From the NCBI GenBank assembly GCA_027398005.1, contig DAHYUM010000004.1, forward strand, positions 1 through 41,649: 41,649 nucleotides of DNA, in the 5' to 3' direction. Of the stretch, positions 17,736 to 25,402 are shown piece by piece (positions within the stretch are counted from its first letter, which is position 1; every line of letters begins with the position of its first letter). The notes below the pieces were generated by a model. That model was not told the origin of the DNA, searched no databases, and saw only the letters and a program-made list of their open reading frames with translations. Position numbers and translations under genes: made by a program. The stretch is from a bacterium (GTDB lineage: Bacteria > Bacteroidota > Ignavibacteria > Ignavibacteriales > Melioribacteraceae).

Positions 17736-19114
17736 TGCTTTGGGGCGGAAGATTTGATGAAAAACTGAATCATAACGCGATGGAATTCTCTTCATCGTTC
17801 TATTTCGACAAGAATCTTTTTGATGAAGATATACTTGTAGATTACTCTCATGCAAGAATGCTTAACGGCATCGGTCTTTTGACCGATGCCGAATTAGGCA
17901 AAATTATTGACGGCCTTGCGAGAATTAAAAAGGAATGGGACGATAATTTCTGGAAACCCGGGAACGATAAATTTGAAGATGTCCATTCGGCAATCGAATC
18001 GAGGCTGTTCGAATTAATAGGTCCCGTTGCCGGGAAACTGCATACCGGGCGAAGCAGGAATGACCAGATTGCAACGGTTATGAAATTATGGATTAAAAAA
18101 TCATCCGCCGCAATAACAAAAGAAATTAAAAAAGTTCAGGTTGCGCTTTTAACCGCCGCCGAAAAAAATACCGGTACAATAATGCCCGGCTATACCCACC
18201 TTCAAAGGGCGCAGCCAATTTCGCTGGCGTTCCACCTGCTTGCCTACGTTGAAATGCTTGCGCGCGATTACAAAAGGTTTCTGGGTGTTATTGAAGAGTG
18301 CAATACATGCCCGCTCGGTTCGGGGGCGCTTGCCGGTTCAACCCTTCCTCTGGACAGGGACGCTTCATCGGAAGAGCTTAATTTTACGGCGCCTACGGCA
18401 AATGCCCTCGATTCTGTTTCGGACCGCGATTTTATGATTGATTTTATGCACGCATGCTCGATGGGGATGATGCATTTAAGCCGCTTTGCAGAAGAATTAA
18501 TATTATGGACTTCGGCGGAATGGAATTTTGTACGCCTTTCCGATAAATATACTACCGGCTCCTCCTTAATGCCTCAGAAGAAGAATTCGGATATGGCAGA
18601 GCTTGTAAGGGGCAAGACGGGCAAAGTATTCGGCAACCAATTTGCGCTGCTTGCTACAATGAAAGGGCTTCCGCTAAGCTATAACCGTGATTTGCAGGAG
18701 GATAAACTACCTGTTTTCTCTTCGTTCGAAACTTACACACAAAGTCTTGGGCTTATTGCCGAGATGGTGCTAACGATGGAAGTGAACAAAGAACGTTTTA
18801 TTGAGGAATTAAAAGGGGACTTTATTTTTGCGACCGACCTTGCCGACTGGCTGGTTCTTAAAGGCATCCCATTCAGGGAAGCGCACCACATTGTAGGCGC
18901 GCTGGTTAAGAAACTTGAAACGGAAAAGAAGAAATTTAGTGATGCTGACCTTGATTATTTAAAATCGGTAAACAGTATTTTTGACGAAAGCGCGTTTGAA
19001 TGCTTTAATGTTGAAACCTGTCTGGACAGGAAAAAGACCTATGGTTCACCAAATAGGGCATTCGTTAAAAAAGAAATTGAAATTTGGAAAGAAAGGTTAA
19101 AAGCTGGTAGTTAG
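17735..19114 (+). CDS. argH: Argininosuccinate lyase
   Basis: Splits argininosuccinate into arginine and fumarate, completing arginine synthesis. It belongs to the fumarase/aspartase superfamily: the signature loop GSSLMPQKKNSD with the catalytic Ser is present, as are HTGRSRNDQ and PGYTHLQRAQP, which carries the catalytic His region. At 459 residues it is of normal length, with no frameshift. The ATG overlaps the argG stop. The 3' end converges on the neighbouring minus-strand regulator, and the two stop codons overlap by four bases, leaving no room for a separate terminator. Confidence 0.95.
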   Translation: MLWGGRFDEKLNHNAMEFSSSFYFDKNLFDEDILVDYSHARMLNGIGLLTDAELGKIIDGLARIKKEWDDNFWKPGNDKFEDVHSAIESRLFELIGPVAGKLHTGRSRNDQIATVMKLWIKKSSAAITKEIKKVQVALLTAAEKNTGTIMPGYTHLQRAQPISLAFHLLAYVEMLARDYKRFLGVIEECNTCPLGSGALAGSTLPLDRDASSEELNFTAPTANALDSVSDRDFMIDFMHACSMGMMHLSRFAEELILWTSAEWNFVRLSDKYTTGSSLMPQKKNSDMAELVRGKTGKVFGNQFALLATMKGLPLSYNRDLQEDKLPVFSSFETYTQSLGLIAEMVLTMEVNKERFIEELKGDFIFATDLADWLVLKGIPFREAHHIVGALVKKLETEKKKFSDADLDYLKSVNSIFDESAFECFNVETCLDRKKTYGSPNRAFVKKEIEIWKERLKAGS

Positions 19115-19659
19115 TGGTGCTGTCCGTCCCCTTTCTGCAAAAGGGTGTTTATCTGAGTGAAAGTATTTTGAAGTTTTTTCAGTTCAGTCTCAAGCTTGAA
19201 TATTTTGTAGGATTCAAGCGATTCCTTTCCCCCCAAAAGCCAGTTCAAATCGCACCCCAGGCGCAATAATTTAACAAGAATTCGTGAACCCGGCTCCCTT
19301 TTATGGCTTATATACTGCTGAAGCTGCTGGGGGGTAATTTCCATAGCCTCGGCCAGTTTTTTAAGAGTACCGTATTTTTTGAGAGCGAAAAACCTTATTC
19401 TTTCCCCGATGCCCAGGTGCAGTTTTTCATCGTTGAATAATGAAAAAGATTCGTTGAATTCATCTTCGAACAGATGCAGTTCAAACTGGTACGATTCAAT
19501 TGCGTCTTTAATCTGCTTGAAAAGGTCGTCATCGAAAGTGGTCGATTCGTTCAGCAGGTAATTGAACAGCTGCAGCTTCATCCCTATTTTTTCGGCTATC
19601 CAGCTGGGACGAATACCAAGCGTATGAATTAAGTATTTTATTTCTTCCTGTTTAGTCAT
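19111..19659 (-). CDS. Small regulator with two helix-turn-helix-like segments
   Basis: Probable DNA-binding protein of about 182 residues. The start is taken at MTKQEEIKYL (19659); an upstream in-frame ATG at 19680 would add seven residues. Residues about 1-45 (LGIRPSWIAEKIGMKLQLFN) and about 95-140 (GTLKKLAEAMEITPQQLQQY) each look like an Xre-type HTH, the second being clearer and followed by LLRLGCDLNWLLGG, a common ending of Xre domains. A C-terminal coiled-coil-like helix (LETELKKLQNTFTQINTLL) may dimerise it. It is convergent with argH and divergent from the MATE transporter, sharing a short intergenic region with the latter, so it might control the transporter. The target is unknown. 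Confidence 0.7.
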   Translation of the reverse strand: MTKQEEIKYLIHTLGIRPSWIAEKIGMKLQLFNYLLNESTTFDDDLFKQIKDAIESYQFELHLFEDEFNESFSLFNDEKLHLGIGERIRFFALKKYGTLKKLAEAMEITPQQLQQYISHKREPGSRILVKLLRLGCDLNWLLGGKESLESYKIFKLETELKKLQNTFTQINTLLQKGDGQHH

Positions 19660-19763
19660 TGTATATTCACACAGGACCAATTTTAAACATTAAAATAAGA
19701 AACAGAGTAACAAATTCACAACTAAATTTTTTATTTTCTCATTATTTGGATATTTTTCGCGTT

Positions 19764-21125
19764 ATGAGAATATTTTCTAGGTCTATAGATCACAAATACA
19801 TATTAAAGATGGCTCTCCCTGCAATAGCGGGGGTATCAACTCAGATGGTGGTTTCGCTTGTTGATACGGCTCTTGTAGGCAGGCTTGACGACGCTGTTGA
19901 TTACCTTGCGGCAATGGGGCTTGGGGTGCTTGCAACCTGGGCTGTTATAAGCTTTTTCTCGAGCCTTGCAACCGGAACTCACGTTCTTATAGCCCGCCGC
20001 TACGGCGCTAAGAATTACGAAGGGTGCGGCGAGGTTTTGAATACTTCACTTATAATCTCATTTATTATAGGGCTTTTGGTTTCCTTTCTAGTAGTTTATT
20101 TTGCCTTTGATATTGCCCAGTTTTTTGCTGTTAAGAAGGTTGGTCCAAGGGTGCCGTTTTATGCGGGGCAGTTCCTGTTTTACCGGTTCCTCGGCATTCC
20201 ATTTTTTTTGATGACCGTATCTTATAGGGGATTCTTTTTCGGGATTGGGAAGACAAAAATATTCCTCTATTCCGGTATAATGGTTAACCTGCTGAATATA
20301 ATTTTTAATTACATTTTTATTTACGGGGCATTCGGTTTCAAGGGGATGGGACTTGCCGGTTCGGGGCTCGGTTCAACAGTAGCAACAATCTGCGACGCGC
20401 TTTACTATTTTACGGTGTCTTCACTTCCTACATACCGCATCAAATTCTCCCTTTTCAAGAAATTCCGTTTTATTAAGGATATAGCAAAATCGATTATTAA
20501 GCTTTCGCTCCCTGTTTCACTCCAGAATGTGTTTATTCTCATTGGTTTTCTGGGCTTTCTGGCAATTACCGGTTATATAGGTAAAGAGGCACAGGCGGCC
20601 AGCCAGACTATAATTGCAACCATACAGATTGTATTAATGCCCTGTTTCGGGTTTGGTATTGCAATACAGACTTTAACGGGCAACAGCCTTGGCAGCGGTA
20701 ATTTAAGGGAAGCGAAGATGTACGGCTATGAAACGAGCAAAATTGCAACCATTTATACCCTGGCGGTAGGCTCTATTTTTATGTTCGCGCCAAAAGTGGT
20801 ATTATGGCTTACCACCAACGATAATACTATTATTGATATTGCCGCCCCTGCATTAAGAATTGTAGGTTTCGGGCAGATATTTTATGCTACCGGGGTAGTT
20901 CTTGCCAACGGACTGCAATCGGCCGGCAAGACTCTTTTTGTAATGATAGCCGAAGTAATATCCAACTGGATAATATTTGTTCCATTGGCATATATTTTCG
21001 GGGTAGTATTCAATTTCGGGCTGGTAGGGGCGTGGGCCTCACTTCCATTTTACGCAATTACCTATTCTTCAATAATATTGTTCAAATTCCGTTTCGGAAG
21101 CTGGTCTAAAATTAAGGTTGTGTAA
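19764..21125 (+). CDS. MATE-family multidrug/toxin efflux transporter
   Basis: Inner-membrane antiporter, probably Na+- or H+-driven, exporting cationic drugs or metabolites. About twelve hydrophobic segments are arranged as two MatE halves: half one begins at KMALPAIAGVSTQMVVSLVD with the typical MVDTALVG-like motif (LVDTALVGRL), half two at IIKLSLPVSLQNVFILIG. I chose ATG 19764 because MRIFSRSIDHKYILKMALP is the usual family N-terminus; an upstream in-frame ATG at 19659 would add 35 residues with no family resemblance. A TATTTTTC element at 19751-19758 sits just upstream, so the transcript may be nearly leaderless. Substrate is not predictable. Confidence 0.88.
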   Translation: MRIFSRSIDHKYILKMALPAIAGVSTQMVVSLVDTALVGRLDDAVDYLAAMGLGVLATWAVISFFSSLATGTHVLIARRYGAKNYEGCGEVLNTSLIISFIIGLLVSFLVVYFAFDIAQFFAVKKVGPRVPFYAGQFLFYRFLGIPFFLMTVSYRGFFFGIGKTKIFLYSGIMVNLLNIIFNYIFIYGAFGFKGMGLAGSGLGSTVATICDALYYFTVSSLPTYRIKFSLFKKFRFIKDIAKSIIKLSLPVSLQNVFILIGFLGFLAITGYIGKEAQAASQTIIATIQIVLMPCFGFGIAIQTLTGNSLGSGNLREAKMYGYETSKIATIYTLAVGSIFMFAPKVVLWLTTNDNTIIDIAAPALRIVGFGQIFYATGVVLANGLQSAGKTLFVMIAEVISNWIIFVPLAYIFGVVFNFGLVGAWASLPFYAITYSSIILFKFRFGSWSKIKVV

Positions 21126-21202
21126 GCAGGGTGCGTAAGTAGGGAATGGGAAGAAGGCTGATTTATACTAAAACTGAAATAAATTAATATGAATAATTTT
21201 TC

Positions 21203-21231
21203 TTGACAAAATTCATTAATCGGCGTATTTT
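21203..21231 (+). promoter_or_regulatory. Candidate promoter giving a leaderless transcript
   Basis: TTGACA at 21203-21208, 17 bases, then TATTTT at 21226-21231, which reads as a good sigma70-type promoter. The next gene's ATG is at 21238, where transcription should begin, so the mRNA would have almost no 5' leader. Confidence 0.55.
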
Positions 21232-21237
21232 CCAAGT

Positions 21238-21642
21238 ATGAAAAATAAAATAATCAATATTTCGCTTGTTTCTGTCTTTTTATTCGTTCAGCTTTTTGCC
21301 GGAGCCGAGTTGTTAAAGTTTACAGGCAAAAGCCAGAACGGTAATGTTGTACTCACATGGGAAGTTCGCAGCGAAGTTAATCTTAAAAATTACGCAGTTG
21401 AAAGAAAAACAGTCAACGGCAACTTTGTTGAAATTGCTTCAATCCAGCCTGAAAACAAGTCGATTTATGAATACACCGATGAAACCGCGTATAAATCCTC
21501 TTCAGCCAGTATTTATGTTTACCGTATAAAGATTGCAGATAACAGCGGCACTGTTTCCTATTCGAACGAAACTACGGTTTACAACAACGGAGTATCGGGT
21601 ATTAAGAAAACCTGGGGAAGTATAAAAGCATTATTCAGATAA
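21238..21642 (+). CDS. Small secreted protein with one fibronectin-III-like domain
   Basis: A 134-residue protein with an N-terminal signal peptide (IINISLVSVFLFVQLFAGA, cleavage near residue 22). The mature part reads as a single Fn3-like beta-sandwich: LLKFTGKSQNGNVVLTWEV, then NYAVERKTVNGNFVEIASI and SIYVYRIKIADNSGTVSYSNE, the last being the usual G-strand end of Fn3 repeats. It ends in a basic aromatic tail, IKKTWGSIKALFR. No enzyme domain is present. The tail looks too regular to be random and could be a short functional or sorting element, though I cannot confirm it. It is likely periplasmic or extracellular, and function is unknown. Confidence 0.75.
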   Translation: MKNKIINISLVSVFLFVQLFAGAELLKFTGKSQNGNVVLTWEVRSEVNLKNYAVERKTVNGNFVEIASIQPENKSIYEYTDETAYKSSSASIYVYRIKIADNSGTVSYSNETTVYNNGVSGIKKTWGSIKALFR

Positions 21643-21683
21643 AACGAACCCGGAATACAGACATCCTTTCAAGCAATTTTGAA

Positions 21684-22262
21684 ATGTTAAAAATAAACTC
21701 GCCTCTTTACCTCGCATCGCAATCACCCAGAAGAAGAAAGCTTCTTAAAGTACTTGGCATTAAGTTTAAGACTTTTTCAGTTGAATTGAATGAAGAAATT
21801 CTGGACGGTGAACACCCGGTTCAGACAGTTAAAAGATTATCGCTTCAGAAGATGGCCCTTGCCGAAAAGAAAGTTAGGAACGGAATTATTATTACGGCCG
21901 ATACTATTGTGGTTTTGGATAAGATGATTATTGGCAAGCCAAAGAACAAAAAAGACGCATTTAAAATATTAAAATTCCTAAGCGGCAAAACTCATGCCGT
22001 TTATACCGGATTCGCAATTAAGAATGTAAAAGAGAATAAGACTCATTTCGGGTACGAGAAGACTCTCGTAACATTCAACAAACTGGAAGACAAGCTTATA
22101 CTCGATTACATAGCGGGGGGAAGCCCTATGGACAAGGCCGGAGCGTACGGAATCCAGGATGATTTCGGCGCCGTTTTCGTTAAGAAAATTTCGGGCTGTT
22201 ATTACAATGTTACCGGGCTTCCTATTTCCAAAATATATAAAGTACTTAAAGAAACAGTCTAA
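21684..22262 (+). CDS. maf: Maf-family nucleoside triphosphate pyrophosphatase
   Basis: House-cleaning enzyme that hydrolyses non-canonical or selected NTPs (the YhdE branch acts on dTTP/UTP) to the monophosphate. The family N-terminal motif is LASQSPRRRKLLKVLG. The catalytic acidic segment IITADTIVVLD is followed by the IGKP motif (MIIGKPKNKKDA) and by GGSPMDKAGAYGIQ near the C-terminus, all typical. The length of 192 is normal. Two bases after its stop the flippase-like gene begins with TTG. The YhdE/YceF substrate class cannot be settled by eye. Confidence 0.9.
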   Translation: MLKINSPLYLASQSPRRRKLLKVLGIKFKTFSVELNEEILDGEHPVQTVKRLSLQKMALAEKKVRNGIIITADTIVVLDKMIIGKPKNKKDAFKILKFLSGKTHAVYTGFAIKNVKENKTHFGYEKTLVTFNKLEDKLILDYIAGGSPMDKAGAYGIQDDFGAVFVKKISGCYYNVTGLPISKIYKVLKETV

Positions 22263-22263
22263 A

Positions 22264-23241
22264 TTGAAAAAAATAAGCAGACAGGTTTTTGTTACACTTG
22301 TTGCCGGCGTAATTATCTATTTTCTGCTTTCTGTTTACGGCGATTTTACAAATGTCCTTGACTCGTTTAAACGGTTCAACTGGATATTTATACCCCTGCT
22401 TCTTCTACTCACCTGTATGAATTATTTCTTCCGCTTTCTCAAATGGGAATATTACCTAAGGCTTTTGGGAATTAAGGTTGAAAGAAAGCTTTCGGCTTCA
22501 ATATTCTTTTCGGGGCTTATTATGAGCGTTACACCCATGAAAGCAGGGGAGTTCCTTAAATCGTACCTGTTAAAGCAGACTATCAACGAGCCGGTATCAA
22601 AGACCGCACCCGTTATTTTTGCCGAAAGGATGACCGATTTGACGTCCCTTCTAATAGTGGGAGCGGCAGGAGGGCTGTTCTTCAATTACGGAATAAATCT
22701 TATTATTATTGTTTCTATCATATTTGCATCGATAATAGTCGTAATTCCAAATAGAAATCTGTGCCTGGGTATTTTTTCGTATGCCGAAAGAATGCCCTTT
22801 ATAAAAAGATATTCGCATAAACTTTACAACCTGTATGAAAGTTCATATCTTATGTTTAGGTTTAAACCACTGATTCTTATGATTATGCTCAGTCTCTTTT
22901 CCTGGTGTTTCGAGTTGATAGCAGTATTTATAATCCTGCGTATTTTCAATCCGGATATCTCGTTTTTCGCGTCTTCATTTATATTCGCGTTCTCGACGGT
23001 ATTCGGCGCGGTTACAATGCTTCCGGGCGGTTTGGGGGCAACTGAAGGTTCTTTAACTTTTCTTATTATGCGGTATGGATTTGCCAAAGAAAGCGCAATA
23101 GCATCCACTTTAATTATCAGAGTTGTTACTCTATGGTTTGCGGTGTTACTAGGTATGATAAGTTTGTATTTGTTTCAGAAGAAGTTTGGCAATTTAATTA
23201 CTAATGATTTAATCAAGGAGACACAAAATGGCACAGTATAA
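22264..23241 (+). CDS. Lysylphosphatidylglycerol-synthase-type membrane protein (flippase-like, UPF0104)
   Basis: Polytopic inner-membrane protein of the LPG_synthase_TM family, without the cytosolic aminoacyl-transferase domain of MprF. Such stand-alone members are often called flippase-like or AglD-type. About eight hydrophobic segments are visible. Family motifs include [38 protein letters not shown] and [17 protein letters not shown]. The start chosen is TTG 22264, two bases after the maf stop; an upstream ATG at 22159 would run inside maf and add unrelated sequence. It overlaps the icd start by 14 bases. Substrate is not predictable. Confidence 0.82.
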   Translation: MKKISRQVFVTLVAGVIIYFLLSVYGDFTNVLDSFKRFNWIFIPLLLLLTCMNYFFRFLKWEYYLRLLGIKVERKLSASIFFSGLIMSVTPMKAGEFLKSYLLKQTINEPVSKTAPVIFAERMTDLTSLLIVGAAGGLFFNYGINLIIIVSIIFASIIVVIPNRNLCLGIFSYAERMPFIKRYSHKLYNLYESSYLMFRFKPLILMIMLSLFSWCFELIAVFIILRIFNPDISFFASSFIFAFSTVFGAVTMLPGGLGATEGSLTFLIMRYGFAKESAIASTLIIRVVTLWFAVLLGMISLYLFQKKFGNLITNDLIKETQNGTV

Positions 23242-24481
23242 GAAAATTGTTGTTCCAAAAATCGGCGAACCGATTAAAATCGAAAACGACAAGCTCGTTG
23301 TTCCCGATAACCCTATTATCCCTTTCATTGAAGGAGACGGCACAGGCCCCGATATATGGAATGCTTCCAAAATGGTTTTCGACGCCGCTGTTGAGAAAGC
23401 TTACGGCGGAAAGAAGAAAATTGCATGGATGGAAATTTACGCAGGCGAAAAATCGGTTAAAGTTTACGGTAAAAACAACTGGCTTCCCGAAGAAACTCTC
23501 GATGCTATTGACGAATACATCGTGGCTATTAAAGGGCCTCTAACCACTCCTGTTGGAGGCGGTATTAGAAGCCTTAACGTTGCATTGCGCCAGCGCCTCG
23601 ACCTTTATTCCTGCGTTCGCCCAGTTAAATATTATGCAGGGGTTCCGGCACCGGTTAAACGTCCGCAGGACCTTAATTTAGTAATCTTCAGGGAAAACAC
23701 CGAAGATATCTACACCGGCATCGAATTCAAGGCAGAAAGCGAAGACGCAGTTAAGCTTATTAAATACATTAATAAATCGTTCGATAAAAAGATTCGCACC
23801 GATTCGGGCATCGGCATTAAACCAATGAGCAAATTCGGTACGGAAAGATTAGTGCGCAAAGCTATCGATTACGCCATTGCCAATAACCATAAGAGCGTTA
23901 CCCTGGTACATAAAGGAAATATCCAGAAATTTACCGAAGGCTCTTTTAAGGAATGGGGTTATGAAACCGCTAAGAAATATTACGGCAAAAAGACTATTAC
24001 CGAAGATGAATTATTTAAGACCTACGGCGGCAAACAGCCTGAAGGCAAAATAGTTATTAAGGATAGGATTGCCGATAACATGTTCCAGCAGGTTCTTTTA
24101 AGACCGAGCGAATTTGAAATTCTGGCCACGCCTAATTTGAACGGCGATTATATCTCCGACGCCTGCGCAGCTCAGGTGGGTGGATTAGGCATTGCCCCGG
24201 GCGCAAATATTTCATATCACCATGCCATTTTCGAAGCCACACACGGAACGGCTCCAAAATATGCCGGGCTCGATAAAGTTAACCCCGGTTCGGTTATCCT
24301 TTCGGGGGTTATGATGCTCCAGTATATGGGATGGGACAAAGCGGCCAAAATGATCGAAAAATCGATGGAAAAAACGATAAAATCGAAGGTTGTTACTTAC
24401 GATTTCGCCCGTCAGATGAAGGGGGCAATTGAAGTTAAGTGCAGCCAGTTTGCCAAGGAAATCATTAAAAACATGAAATAA
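23228..24481 (+). CDS. icd: NADP-dependent isocitrate dehydrogenase
   Basis: TCA-cycle enzyme that oxidatively decarboxylates isocitrate to 2-oxoglutarate. At 417 residues it has the E. coli-type homodimer length. The isocitrate-binding loop [13 protein letters not shown] contains the Ser that AceK phosphorylates in enterics. [14 protein letters not shown] is at the N-terminus, and [17 protein letters not shown] holds metal-binding Asp residues. The nucleotide-binding segment HGTAPKYAG keeps the Lys-Tyr pair that selects NADP over NAD. The ATG overlaps the end of the upstream gene, with GGAG ahead at about 23218-23221. No aceK, aceA or aceB is nearby. Confidence 0.95.
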   Translation: MAQYKKIVVPKIGEPIKIENDKLVVPDNPIIPFIEGDGTGPDIWNASKMVFDAAVEKAYGGKKKIAWMEIYAGEKSVKVYGKNNWLPEETLDAIDEYIVAIKGPLTTPVGGGIRSLNVALRQRLDLYSCVRPVKYYAGVPAPVKRPQDLNLVIFRENTEDIYTGIEFKAESEDAVKLIKYINKSFDKKIRTDSGIGIKPMSKFGTERLVRKAIDYAIANNHKSVTLVHKGNIQKFTEGSFKEWGYETAKKYYGKKTITEDELFKTYGGKQPEGKIVIKDRIADNMFQQVLLRPSEFEILATPNLNGDYISDACAAQVGGLGIAPGANISYHHAIFEATHGTAPKYAGLDKVNPGSVILSGVMMLQYMGWDKAAKMIEKSMEKTIKSKVVTYDFARQMKGAIEVKCSQFAKEIIKNMK

Positions 24482-24507
24482 TGGTCTATTATTAGACGTT
24501 GATATCC

Positions 24508-24536
24508 TTGATTTTAGTAGAAGCTATTTATATTTT
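24508..24536 (+). promoter_or_regulatory. Candidate promoter before the YtxH-DUF948-EF-G genes
   Basis: TTG at 24508-24510, 18 bases, then TATATTTT at 24529-24536 (five of six fixed TAnnTTTG positions). The leader to ATG 24568 would be about 25 bases and includes GGAGG (24558-24562). Confidence 0.4.
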
Positions 24537-24567
24537 TAACGTCCATAAAATCTTAATGGAGGCTTAA

Positions 24568-24981
24568 ATGGATGAGAATAACGGATTCGGAAAAGGATTA
24601 TTAATTGGTTTATTGTCAGGCGCAGCATTAGGTGCAATTATAGCATTGCTTTATGCCCCCAAGGCAGGGAAGGAGTTAAGAGGAGATATCCGCCGCAAAG
24701 GTGAAGATTTTCTTGACGATGCAGAAAACCTGTTTGAAAAGGCAAAAGACAGAGCCACAAAGATTATTAACGACGGAAAAAAAAAATCCGAACAGATAGT
24801 TTCTGATACTAAAGTTAAGGTTGATCAGCTCCTTAATGAAGCCGAAAAGATTTTGACCGATGCAAAGGAAAAAAGCGATAAATACGCCGACCTTGGCAAG
24901 GTTCAAATTGAAAAGCATGCAGGCAAGCTGCAGAGCGCAATCAATGCCGGTCTTGCCGCCTATAACGAAGAGAAGGAGTAA
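24568..24981 (+). CDS. YtxH-like membrane protein
   Basis: A small protein with a Gly/Ala-rich transmembrane segment near the N-terminus (about 10-30, LLIGLLSGAALGAIIALLYA), followed by APKAGKELR, the diagnostic YtxH motif, and a long charged, helical tail of about 100 residues with heptad-like Lys/Glu/Ala patterning. YtxH proteins are linked to general stress in Bacillus, but their molecular function is not known. It is followed by a DUF948 gene after 8 bases, a pairing seen in other bacteria, which suggests a shared membrane structure. Confidence 0.85.
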   Translation: MDENNGFGKGLLIGLLSGAALGAIIALLYAPKAGKELRGDIRRKGEDFLDDAENLFEKAKDRATKIINDGKKKSEQIVSDTKVKVDQLLNEAEKILTDAKEKSDKYADLGKVQIEKHAGKLQSAINAGLAAYNEEKE

Positions 24982-24989
24982 AATTTAAA

Positions 24990-25370
24990 ATGACTGTCTT
25001 AGAAATTTTAACGGTCTTATTAATCATAACCGCTATCGGCTTAGCGGTTTATGTTTTTATTGCCCTCCGCAAAATTACCGCGTCCATTCAAAATATGCAG
25101 AGAGATTTTCACGTTATTACCAACAAAGCTGACCGCGTGCTTGAAAATCTGAATAAAACTTCGGAAAGAATCGACAGGATTACTGCAGAGGCCGAAAAGC
25201 AATGGAATGAAATTGAAGAGGGAATTTATTCCATTAGACATAGAATCAGCAGGCTCTCAGGTGCATCTTCAATTCTCGATACAGTTGAAACTGTTAGAAG
25301 CTTTACTAGTAATATAAAAAGTTTAATTAAAGGCGTTTCAGCTTTTATTGAAAGCTGGAAGAGTAATTAA
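24990..25370 (+). CDS. DUF948-type membrane-anchored coiled-coil protein
   Basis: 126 residues: one N-terminal transmembrane helix (about 4-25, LEILTVLLIITAIGLAVYVF) followed by a long amphipathic helix with repeated Ile/Leu/Thr heptads (SIQNMQRDFHVITNKADRVL, LNKTSERIDRITAEAEKQWN), typical of DUF948. The role is unknown; the fold recalls methyl-accepting-type coiled coils and other membrane-tethered stress proteins. It is co-directional with YtxH upstream (8 bases) and the EF-G-like gene downstream (32 bases). Confidence 0.78.
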   Translation: MTVLEILTVLLIITAIGLAVYVFIALRKITASIQNMQRDFHVITNKADRVLENLNKTSERIDRITAEAEKQWNEIEEGIYSIRHRISRLSGASSILDTVETVRSFTSNIKSLIKGVSAFIESWKSN

Positions 25371-25402
25371 CAAGTAATTTTCACTTAGTAAGGAGAAGTA
25401 AT

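Noticed and set aside
22159-22263. Upstream ATG start for the flippase-like gene
   Set aside because: It would overlap maf by over 100 bases and add residues that are a frame-shadow of maf. TTG 22264 fits the spacing and the family N-terminus better.
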